A DNA stretch of 64,000 nucleotides from CALBPI01 sp045110335 (GTDB lineage: Bacteria > Pseudomonadota > Gammaproteobacteria > Steroidobacterales > Woeseiaceae), in contig JBGCGB010000002.1 in assembly GCA_045110335.1 (NCBI GenBank), positions 118,825 through 182,824 on the forward strand. The letters are read 5' to 3'. The stretch's first letter is position 1, and each line of letters begins with the position of its first letter. This document shows positions 50,426 to 56,890 of the stretch, in pieces. Both the position numbers and the translations under genes were made by a program. The notes beneath the pieces were generated by a model. That model saw only the letters and a program-made list of their open reading frames with translations. It was not told the origin of the DNA and made no database searches.

Positions 50426-51331
50426 ATGCGTGATACTAGTATTCATTCCATACAGGAACATCCACCGGTCATCCTGTCTGCGCTTGAGTTACTGAAGCCG
50501 GTCACCTGGTTTCCGCCCATGTGGGCTTTTGCCTGCGGGGTCATCGCATCCGGCGTAGCCGTACCCTCACGCTGGCAATTTTTGGTCGGTGGCGTGCTGC
50601 TAGCCGGCCCGTTCCTTTGCGGCACCAGCCAGGTCGTCAATGACTGGTATGACCGCCACGTAGATGCACTCAATCAACCGGATCGCCCTATCCCATCAGG
50701 CAGAATCCCGGGCAAATGGGGCCTCTACCTCGCGATTGCTTGGTCATTGCTGTCAATGATCGTGGCTAGCTTTTTAGGTCCATGGGTGTTTGCAGCTGCC
50801 GCCTTAGGCATGGTACTCGCATGGGCTTACAGTGCACCGCCATTCCGGCTGAAACGCAACGGTTGGGCAGGCAATGCAGCCGTCGGGCTTTGTTATGAAG
50901 GCCTACCCTGGTTTACCGCTGTCGCTGTCATGAGCGCCGGATTGCCAACCGCTCAAAATCTCTGGCTAGTCATCCTCTATAGTCTCGGTGCGCATGGGAT
51001 CATGACACTGAACGACTTCAAGTCTATCGATGGCGACCGCGCCATGGGATTGCGCTCGATTCCAGCGATCTTTGGCCCGGATCGAGCGGCACGGCTCGCT
51101 TGCGCCGTTATGGCGATACCACAAGCGGTCGTCGTGGCTCTGCTTTGGCAGTGGGGTTTGCAAGCCTACGCGATGGCGGTTGGCGCTGTGCTGCTCGGCC
51201 AGTGCATGCTAATGCCCAAACTGCTGCGTGACCCGTTGAAGAATGCACCATGGTACAACGGCACTGGCATCGTACTGTTTGTTAGCGGCATGATGATCAG
51301 CGCATTCGGGCTTCGGAGCCTGGTGTTATGA
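50426..51331 (+). CDS. bchG: BchG, bacteriochlorophyll synthase
   Basis: UbiA-type prenyltransferase that attaches geranylgeranyl or phytyl diphosphate to bacteriochlorophyllide. The 301-residue product has LELLKPVTWFPPMWAFACG, the Asp-rich NDWYDRHVDALNQPDRPIPSGRIPG motif and LNDFKSIDGDRAMGLRSIP. The ATG at 50426 gives the family N-terminus, but there is no Shine-Dalgarno sequence before it, and the predicted transcription start is within a few bases of it. Confidence 0.95.
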   Translation: MRDTSIHSIQEHPPVILSALELLKPVTWFPPMWAFACGVIASGVAVPSRWQFLVGGVLLAGPFLCGTSQVVNDWYDRHVDALNQPDRPIPSGRIPGKWGLYLAIAWSLLSMIVASFLGPWVFAAAALGMVLAWAYSAPPFRLKRNGWAGNAAVGLCYEGLPWFTAVAVMSAGLPTAQNLWLVILYSLGAHGIMTLNDFKSIDGDRAMGLRSIPAIFGPDRAARLACAVMAIPQAVVVALLWQWGLQAYAMAVGAVLLGQCMLMPKLLRDPLKNAPWYNGTGIVLFVSGMMISAFGLRSLVL

Positions 51332-52659
51332 AGGGTCTGTCCTGGTGGGGAATTGCACGGCTTGGGCTCGTGCAATTGTCACTGGGTTCCGTCGTGGTTC
51401 TTTTCACGTCAACGCTGAACAGAGTGATCACCGTTGAACTCGCGCTGCCCGCCGCACTACCAGGTGCCCTGGTCGCGATTCACTATGTCGTGCAAATGTT
51501 AAGACCGCGTTTCGGGCACGGCTCGGATACTGGTGGACGCAGAACGCCATGGATTATCGGCGGCATGATTACGCTTGCTTTAGGTGGATTTCTCGCGAGC
51601 CTCGCTACGATGTGGATGGCTGAAAGCGCCCTTTGGGGCAGCCTGCTAGCCATCGTCGCCTTTCTCATTATTGGCGCCGGTATCGGCGCATGCGGCACTT
51701 CACTGCTCGTCCTAATGGCCGCACTGGTAGTGCCTGAACGCAGAGCTGCAGCTGCGACCATCACGTGGTTGATGATGATTTTCGGACTGGCGTTTACAGC
51801 CATTACCGTCGGCAGTCTCTTAGATCCGTTCAGCCTGACCCGACTTCTGGTGATTACATCGGTCGTATCACTCATCGCATGCCTCATCACGGTCGCCGCC
51901 GTTTGGCGAATCGAACCGAGCTCATCCACGGAGACTACACAATCTCCATCTACGTCAACCAGCGACCAGCCGACGCCTTCATTCAAAGAAGCGATTGCTG
52001 AAGTCATTAGCGAACCACAAACGCGGCGCTTCGGCCTATTTGTTTTCGTTTCCATGCTCGCCTACAGCGCACAAGACCTGGTTCTTGAACCCTTCGCCGG
52101 TGCCGTATTTAACCTGACACCTGGTGAGTCGACCCAGCTAGGCGGTACGCAACATGGCGGTGTTTTTCTTGGCATGATCCTGGTCGGCGTGATCGGCAGC
52201 TACTTTAAGCAGGCACTGCGCCAATGCATGATCATCGGCTGTCTGTGTTCAGCTATCTTACTATGCAGCCTAGCACTCGCTGGCCAGGTAGGCGGGGACT
52301 GGCCTCTATCGGCGAACGTCTTCGCGCTTGGTTTTGCCAATGGCGTTTTCGCTGTCGCAGCTATTGGCAGCATGATGCACCTTGTCAGTAACGGACATAC
52401 CGGCAGAGACGGCGTTCGAATGGGCGTTTGGGGGGCAGCACAAGCCATTGCTTTTGCGCTTGGCGGCATGCTTGGCACCGGCTCAATCGATGTCATTCGC
52501 TGGGCTAGTGGTGACGTAACGGTCGCCTACTCGCTAGTCTTTGCCGCACAAGCCACACTCTTTATCGTGGCGGCCATTCTGGCCGTCCGACTCAGCAGAA
52601 AACCGGACGTAGCAATGCAGCCCGCGTCATTGACGCAAGCCGGGGCAGCAAGACGCTAA
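51328..52659 (+). CDS. PucC-family MFS protein between bchG and bchP
   Basis: Major-facilitator-type membrane protein of 443 residues with about 12 spans, related to LhaA and PucC (MSVGMAVVLLNG-like start seen here as LVQLSLGSVVVLFTSTLNRVITVELALPA). A gene of this family lies between bchG and bchP in most purple bacteria and is believed to handle bacteriochlorophyll delivery. The ATG at 51328 overlaps the bchG stop by four bases. A hydrophilic loop of about 30 residues rich in Ser and Thr is present in the middle. Confidence 0.92.
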   Translation: MKGLSWWGIARLGLVQLSLGSVVVLFTSTLNRVITVELALPAALPGALVAIHYVVQMLRPRFGHGSDTGGRRTPWIIGGMITLALGGFLASLATMWMAESALWGSLLAIVAFLIIGAGIGACGTSLLVLMAALVVPERRAAAATITWLMMIFGLAFTAITVGSLLDPFSLTRLLVITSVVSLIACLITVAAVWRIEPSSSTETTQSPSTSTSDQPTPSFKEAIAEVISEPQTRRFGLFVFVSMLAYSAQDLVLEPFAGAVFNLTPGESTQLGGTQHGGVFLGMILVGVIGSYFKQALRQCMIIGCLCSAILLCSLALAGQVGGDWPLSANVFALGFANGVFAVAAIGSMMHLVSNGHTGRDGVRMGVWGAAQAIAFALGGMLGTGSIDVIRWASGDVTVAYSLVFAAQATLFIVAAILAVRLSRKPDVAMQPASLTQAGAARR

Positions 52660-52687
52660 GCCCCAGACAGCCAATCAGGAAAAGACA

Positions 52688-53866
52688 ATGCAAACATTTG
52701 ATGTAATCGTGGTCGGAGGCGGCCCCACTGGTGCGACAGCCGCCCATGAATTAGCGAAAAGCGGCCAGAACGTACTACTACTGGATCGACGCGGACGCAT
52801 CAAACCCTGTGGCGGCGCGGTGCCACCGATCATGGTGCGGGAATTCGACATACCGGAACATATGCTGGAAGCGAAAGTGACTGATGCGCGAATGATCTCC
52901 CCGTCCAATGTCAAAGTCGACATGGCTGTCGGTGGTTGGGTCGGCATGGTAGACCGCGGCGAATTTGACGAGTGGCTTCGCGAGCGGGCGGCCGACGCAG
53001 GTGCAACGCGCATCAATGGCACCTTTAAGAGCATTGATTCACAAAACGGACAACGGCCTGTCGTTACCTATGTCGACAAAGACAGCCGAGAAACGTGTCA
53101 GGTGCAAGCCCAGTATGTCATCGGCGCGGATGGTGCTAACTCCAATGTTGCCAAACACTGCATCAAGAATGCCGAGAAGATTCCGAAGGTCTTTGCTTAC
53201 CACGAAATTGTAAAGTCGCCGAAAGAAACATCCGAAGGCTTCGAGCCAACGCGTTGCGACGTTTACTACCAAGGTGATGTTTCCCCTGATTTCTATGGCT
53301 GGGTGTTCCCGCATGGCGATAAAACCAGTGTGGGGATGGGCACCGCCAATCAAGGTTACTCCTTACGAAACGCCACAAAGCTGTTGCGCGAAAAAGCAGG
53401 GCTGGCTGGCGCGGAAACGATTCGTACAGAAGGCGCCCCGATACCGCTAAAAGCATTGAAACGCTGGGACAATGGTCGTGATGTGATTGTCGCGGGCGAT
53501 GCCGCTGGTGTCGTTGCACCGGCGTCAGGCGAAGGCATTTACTACGCGATGTTAACCGGCAGACTGGCCGCTAAAGCGGTAGAAACGGCGATTGTTACGA
53601 ACGATGCGAGCGCACTCAAATACGCACGTAAACAGTTCCGACGGCAGCATGGCCGAGTGTTCTTTATTCTGGCGATACTGCAGAAGTTCTGGTACTCGAG
53701 TGACAAGCGCCGTGAAAAATTCGTCAAGATCTGTCGCGACCCGGATGTCCAGCATTTGACCTGGGAAGCGTACATGAACAAGAAGCTCGTGCGCGCCAAG
53801 CCCGTGGCGCATGTCCGGATTTTCTTCAAGGATCTCGCACATCTCGTAGGGCTAGCGCCTCGGTGA
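52688..53866 (+). CDS. bchP: BchP, geranylgeranyl reductase
   Basis: FAD-containing enzyme that reduces the geranylgeranyl tail to phytyl. The 392-residue product starts with the FAD motif VIVVGGGPTGATAAHELAK, followed by KPCGGAVPPIM, a later GD motif VIVAGDAAGVVAPASGEGIYYAM and a basic C-terminus. The ATG at 52688 has CAGGAAAAG upstream. The stop shares four bases with the tspO start. Confidence 0.96.
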   Translation: MQTFDVIVVGGGPTGATAAHELAKSGQNVLLLDRRGRIKPCGGAVPPIMVREFDIPEHMLEAKVTDARMISPSNVKVDMAVGGWVGMVDRGEFDEWLRERAADAGATRINGTFKSIDSQNGQRPVVTYVDKDSRETCQVQAQYVIGADGANSNVAKHCIKNAEKIPKVFAYHEIVKSPKETSEGFEPTRCDVYYQGDVSPDFYGWVFPHGDKTSVGMGTANQGYSLRNATKLLREKAGLAGAETIRTEGAPIPLKALKRWDNGRDVIVAGDAAGVVAPASGEGIYYAMLTGRLAAKAVETAIVTNDASALKYARKQFRRQHGRVFFILAILQKFWYSSDKRREKFVKICRDPDVQHLTWEAYMNKKLVRAKPVAHVRIFFKDLAHLVGLAPR

Positions 53867-54354
53867 GCCCAGGCGAAACCCTGCGCAGCCGATCGTTCTG
53901 GATTGCGATACTGATTGCATTCTCGGTCGGCGCGGTCGGCGGGTTTTTGACCCCGTTAGATATCTGGTACGAAACGTTGGAAAAACCCTTTTTCCAACCG
54001 CCAGACTGGCTGTTTGGGCCTGCATGGACAACTATTTTCTTGTTGTCCGCCTACGTTGCACATCGTCTGTGGGTAGCCAATACTGCCGGCGGCAGCGAGC
54101 GAAAACAGCTTATCGTTTTGTTCAGCTTCAATGCCGTACTTAACATCGGCTGGAGCTTTCTGTTTTTCTATTTGCAACGGCCGGATCTGGCGCTTTATGA
54201 GGCCTTCATATTGTGGATATCCGTCGCCCTTATCATGTTCCTAGCATGTGCACGCGTACCGTTTACGCGCTGGCTAATGCTGCCGTATCTCTTGTGGGTT
54301 TCTTTTGCGATTGTGTTGAATACAGCAATCGTTCGACTCAACGCGCCCTTCTAG
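53863..54354 (+). CDS. tspO: TspO/MBR-family protein
   Basis: Five-span membrane protein (163 residues) that binds porphyrins; in Rhodobacter TspO represses photosynthesis genes in response to oxygen. Family segments: EKPFFQPPDWLFGPAWTTIFLLSAYVAHRLW, FNAVLNIGWSFLFFYLQRPDLAL and a late PYLLWVSFAIVLN. The start is GTG at 53863, overlapping the bchP stop by four bases. It ends the ppaA-ppsR-bchG series. Confidence 0.93.
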   Translation: MSPGETLRSRSFWIAILIAFSVGAVGGFLTPLDIWYETLEKPFFQPPDWLFGPAWTTIFLLSAYVAHRLWVANTAGGSERKQLIVLFSFNAVLNIGWSFLFFYLQRPDLALYEAFILWISVALIMFLACARVPFTRWLMLPYLLWVSFAIVLNTAIVRLNAPF

Positions 54355-54371
54355 CGAATAATGCTTGACGC

Positions 54372-54409
54372 AAAAAAAACCGCCGCAGGTCCACGACCGG
54401 CAGCGGTTT
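54372..54409 (-). terminator. Rho-independent terminator of the HiPIP gene
   Basis: On the minus strand, a stem AAACCGC / GCGGTTT with an inner GGTC / GACC stem is followed by a run of T. It lies 35 bases after the HiPIP stop and faces the end of tspO, so it could also slow transcription from the plus strand. Confidence 0.75.
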
Positions 54410-54443
54410 CCGCATAACGATATCGAGTCGTTAAGTCAGTACA

Positions 54444-55106
54444 TTAAGCAGTCTTGCGGTTGTAGCTCGCACACCAACCTTTTGCATTGACTGACTTACC
54501 GGCAAATATGGAACATGCGCCCCAACCGTCCTTGCCAGCGATAAACAACACGCAGTTTTCACAGGCTTCGTTGGCAACACCACCGCGCCCTGCATATTTA
54601 CCCTGATCGACGCTGTTTGCGTCATGCTTGTAACCCAACGCTTGTGCCACGGCATCGTCTTCTTTGACTTTCGGCAAACCACCTGAGCCATCCGAAACGG
54701 CACCTGCAGCTTTGTCAGCCATGTCGCCGGCAGCTTCCTTCGCACCATCTACCATGTCGCCGGCGGCTTCTTTGGCATCATCCGCCATATCGCCCATCGC
54801 CGCTTTCGCGTCATCGGCCATCGCACCGGCGTCATCCATCATTTCACCAGCGGCATCTTTTGCATCACCGGCCATTTCACCAACGGCGTCTGCTGCATCG
54901 CCAGCCATTTCACCGGCGGCGTCAACCGTATCTTTTGCAGCTTCTGCTGTCGCAGCAGCGGCTTCCTCAGCTTTGGCAGCCACGGTTTTTTCGTCTCCGC
55001 CACCACAACCGACCAAACCGGCAATCGGCAATACGACCGCTGACCCTGCTGCCAGTTTTACAAACTTACGGCGATCAGAATTTGTCTTGAAATCATCATT
55101 TTGCAT
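54444..55106 (-). CDS. High-potential iron-sulfur protein (HiPIP) with hendecad-repeat stalk
   Basis: Protein of 220 residues. The N-terminus has a twin-arginine signal (SDRRKFVKLAAG, 10-21), a hydrophobic core and a lipobox-like LVGC ending at Cys34, suggesting a Tat-exported lipoprotein. Residues 59-131 are 11-residue repeats (consensus DAKxAAG[ED]MxD). The HiPIP domain (about 145-218) has cluster cysteines 182, 185, 198 and 212 in CENC, GWGACS and GWCASY. HiPIPs donate electrons to the RC-bound cytochrome in many gammaproteobacterial phototrophs; the position next to the PGC fits that. It is transcribed opposite to tspO and converges with it. Confidence 0.9.
   Translation of the reverse strand: MQNDDFKTNSDRRKFVKLAAGSAVVLPIAGLVGCGGGDEKTVAAKAEEAAAATAEAAKDTVDAAGEMAGDAADAVGEMAGDAKDAAGEMMDDAGAMADDAKAAMGDMADDAKEAAGDMVDGAKEAAGDMADKAAGAVSDGSGGLPKVKEDDAVAQALGYKHDANSVDQGKYAGRGGVANEACENCVLFIAGKDGWGACSIFAGKSVNAKGWCASYNRKTA
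54714..54932 (-). repeat. 33-bp tandem repeats coding the hendecad stalk of the HiPIP
   Basis: Residues 59-131 of the HiPIP consist of units DTVDAAGEMAG, DAADAVGEMAG, DAKDAAGEMMD, a short DAGAMAD unit, DAKAAMGDMAD, DAKEAAGDMVD and GAKEAAGDMAD. The DNA therefore repeats with a 33-bp period except for one 21-bp unit. Confidence 0.85.
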
Positions 55107-55254
55107 CAGTATTCCCTTTGCACCTGCACATTGAACAATTCGCTATTCTAAGGGATCAACGTGGAAAGACGCAAAAATAACCCCAAATCAATCACTCAAA
55201 ACTTCGACAAGACCCCAACAAAAAGTGATATGGCGGGCGAGTTGCACTTTGAGG

Positions 55255-55926
55255 TCAGGATCTTCGACGTCGATCTCCCGAAGTCTGGAAGTGTTTCAGA
55301 TAGCGACTTTGCACCAAAACCTCAATCTGCCCCACCAACCACAGCCAATAGCCCGCCAGCTCCGAGAGCTCTTCGACCGCGATTTTGACAATCCTGACAT
55401 ACGCGTCACCAAGAAGATGCTCCCAGAATGGCTCGTGGCCGATAACACCGACGAAGCCCGTCAGGAACAGCCATGCGACCAAGATCAAACTCAAACCAAT
55501 CGAGGGCTGCATCCTATCGAGCGTTTTCTGGAGATCCGCACGCATCCGCCAGACATAAACCGAAACAACGACAACAATCATTGCAACGATAACTTGCCAA
55601 CTATGATCCAACAGATAAGCATCCAGGAAAAAATCCAGCTCTCGGACCAGCGCTACAACCCCCATGCTGGCGAGTAACACACCCAGCACCGGTCCATAGA
55701 CACCCCAACGCGTCGATAGCAGTGCGAAACCGATAATCACCATCAGGATGAAGACTTGTTGCCACTCAACGAGGGAGTATTCGCTCGTACCCAAAGTAGG
55801 CGCCAGATGGGTATCAATGAGCAAACGTGTCGAACCCGGGCTATTCAATTCAGCTAACACGGGAAGACCGATTATCAGCAGCAGTAGCAGGGTATATCCG
55901 CCAAATCGCAATAGGGCTGACATCAT
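55255..55926 (-). CDS. Integral membrane protein of unknown function
   Basis: About 223 residues from the ATG at 55926, which overlaps the stop of the preceding gene by four bases (ATGA). Around six hydrophobic spans are visible (for example FGGYTLLLLLIIGLPVLAEL, VFILMVIIGFALLS, VIVAMIVVVVSVYVW). The last third has acidic VEELSELAGYWLW and a basic end. I recognise no named family. It is translationally coupled to the HEACH-motif gene and thus to lptE, so the three probably share a transcript. Confidence 0.65.
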   Translation of the reverse strand: MMSALLRFGGYTLLLLLIIGLPVLAELNSPGSTRLLIDTHLAPTLGTSEYSLVEWQQVFILMVIIGFALLSTRWGVYGPVLGVLLASMGVVALVRELDFFLDAYLLDHSWQVIVAMIVVVVSVYVWRMRADLQKTLDRMQPSIGLSLILVAWLFLTGFVGVIGHEPFWEHLLGDAYVRIVKIAVEELSELAGYWLWLVGQIEVLVQSRYLKHFQTSGDRRRRS

Positions 55927-56408
55927 GTTTCCTCTTGGATCAGCCAGGCAGAAAACCCGTTTTGGACCAACCAATCTCGAGCGTCGTCGGCATCATGCAA
56001 GAACCATTTGCCGGTGCTACCGGTTGGGAAGCTATAACCCCAATCATCCATGTCCATTGCCAACAGTTGCCAAGTTAACGGTGATAGGCGGTGCGCAAGG
56101 CAAAGTTGTAGATAACAAACAGCCGCTTCCTCTTTGTCTTCTCCACCGGCATCACGAACAACGGTCGCACGTCGGCGCGACCCCATACAAATCAGATGGC
56201 AAGCCTCGTGTAGCAACGAGTGCGCGGGCGTATCGTCACGAACATGCACAGTATCACCCTCAATGCCGGCTTCCGGGCTGCCCCAGTAAGAAGCCGGTAT
56301 GTCGGTGTGCGACGGATGCCGCCGGAGCCTGATGTCGAACGTCTGCAAGATCGCCAGAAGCTCTTGTTGCTGGGTTTTATCCGACAGCAGGTCCCGAACA
56401 GTCCACAT
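55923..56408 (-). CDS. Putative metalloprotein with HEACH motif
   Basis: A 161-residue soluble protein. Residues 67-71 are HEACH, a member of the HExxH zinc-protease pattern, and Glu93/Glu94 lie in GGEDKEEAAVCYLQ, about 22 residues later, where a third ligand would be in gluzincin-type proteases. The C-terminus has a WGYSFPTGSTGKWF segment of unknown role. The ATG shares one base with the lptE stop, so translation is coupled. I know no named family for it; protease activity is inference. Confidence 0.6.
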   Translation of the reverse strand: MWTVRDLLSDKTQQQELLAILQTFDIRLRRHPSHTDIPASYWGSPEAGIEGDTVHVRDDTPAHSLLHEACHLICMGSRRRATVVRDAGGEDKEEAAVCYLQLCLAHRLSPLTWQLLAMDMDDWGYSFPTGSTGKWFLHDADDARDWLVQNGFSAWLIQEET

Positions 56409-56890
56409 TATTCGATTGTCGTAAGCTGCCGGATAATCGTGTCAACCAAATCGTCAACGATAAGCTCTCGAATCTGTTGCTCTTCTCGCACTTTCCCAAG
56501 CACTTCCAGCTCGCTCCAGACATAGTCTCTGGTCAAACTCAATGCGGGTCGATCCAACAACAATTCACCGGCGCGCCGAAACTGATAGCTGACTGTGTAG
56601 TAAACCTCATATTCCCGAGGAATGTTTCTCACCGATACCGATAGAACCCGTTGTCCGCTGTCGACGCTCCCTAATTGCAGTCGATTTGGCGAGTCATTTC
56701 TTATCTCCACGCCTTGCTTGAGCAAACGGCGTTCAAGTGCCAAATAAACATCACTGAGCTTGTCGTCGGCCTCTAAGCGAACACTATCCAAGAAAGAGGG
56801 TAGCGGCGGCTGACCGGCCACCTGAAAACCGCACCCGGCAAGCATTAGCCAACCTCCCATCAACAGGGCGTATGAAGAAATTCTAGACAA
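56408..56890 (-). CDS. lptE: LptE, LPS-assembly lipoprotein
   Basis: Outer-membrane lipoprotein that plugs LptD and delivers lipopolysaccharide to the surface. The 160-residue product has the lipobox LAGC followed by GFQVAGQPPLPSFLDSVRL. The start is a TTG at 56890, overlapping the leuS stop by 8 bases; a later ATG would leave too short a signal. In related genomes lptE is followed by holA, but here the next gene is the HEACH protein. Confidence 0.9.
   Translation of the reverse strand: MSRISSYALLMGGWLMLAGCGFQVAGQPPLPSFLDSVRLEADDKLSDVYLALERRLLKQGVEIRNDSPNRLQLGSVDSGQRVLSVSVRNIPREYEVYYTVSYQFRRAGELLLDRPALSLTRDYVWSELEVLGKVREEQQIRELIVDDLVDTIIRQLTTIE

Larger units (their letters stand above)
19723..54409. 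other. Photosynthesis gene cluster (PGC)
   Basis: Continuous block of bacteriochlorophyll, carotenoid, reaction centre, light-harvesting and regulatory genes. Order from left to right: pufC-M-L-A-B-Q, bchZ-Y-X-C, crtF-E (minus); crtC and a PEP-CTERM gene (plus); crtB, bchO-D-I, puhE, acsF, puhC-B-A, lhaA, bchM-L-B-N-F (minus); ppaA, ppsR, bchG, pucC-like, bchP, tspO (plus). Most neighbours overlap by 1-8 bases. Genes usually found in such clusters but not seen here are bchH, crtI, crtD and pufX. Confidence 0.95.

Noticed and set aside
54372..54409. Possible attachment-site-like inverted repeat at the PGC edge
   Set aside because: It has the stem and T run of a terminator, and no second copy was noticed at the other edge of the cluster.
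54664..55134. Plus-strand open frame of 156 codons rich in Ala, Ser and Pro
   Set aside because: It is the antisense of the HiPIP 33-bp repeats; the low-complexity pattern comes from that repeat.
55225..55677. Plus-strand open frame opposite the 55255-55926 membrane protein
   Set aside because: The minus-strand frame has membrane-protein composition and is coupled to its upstream gene; this one shows neither.
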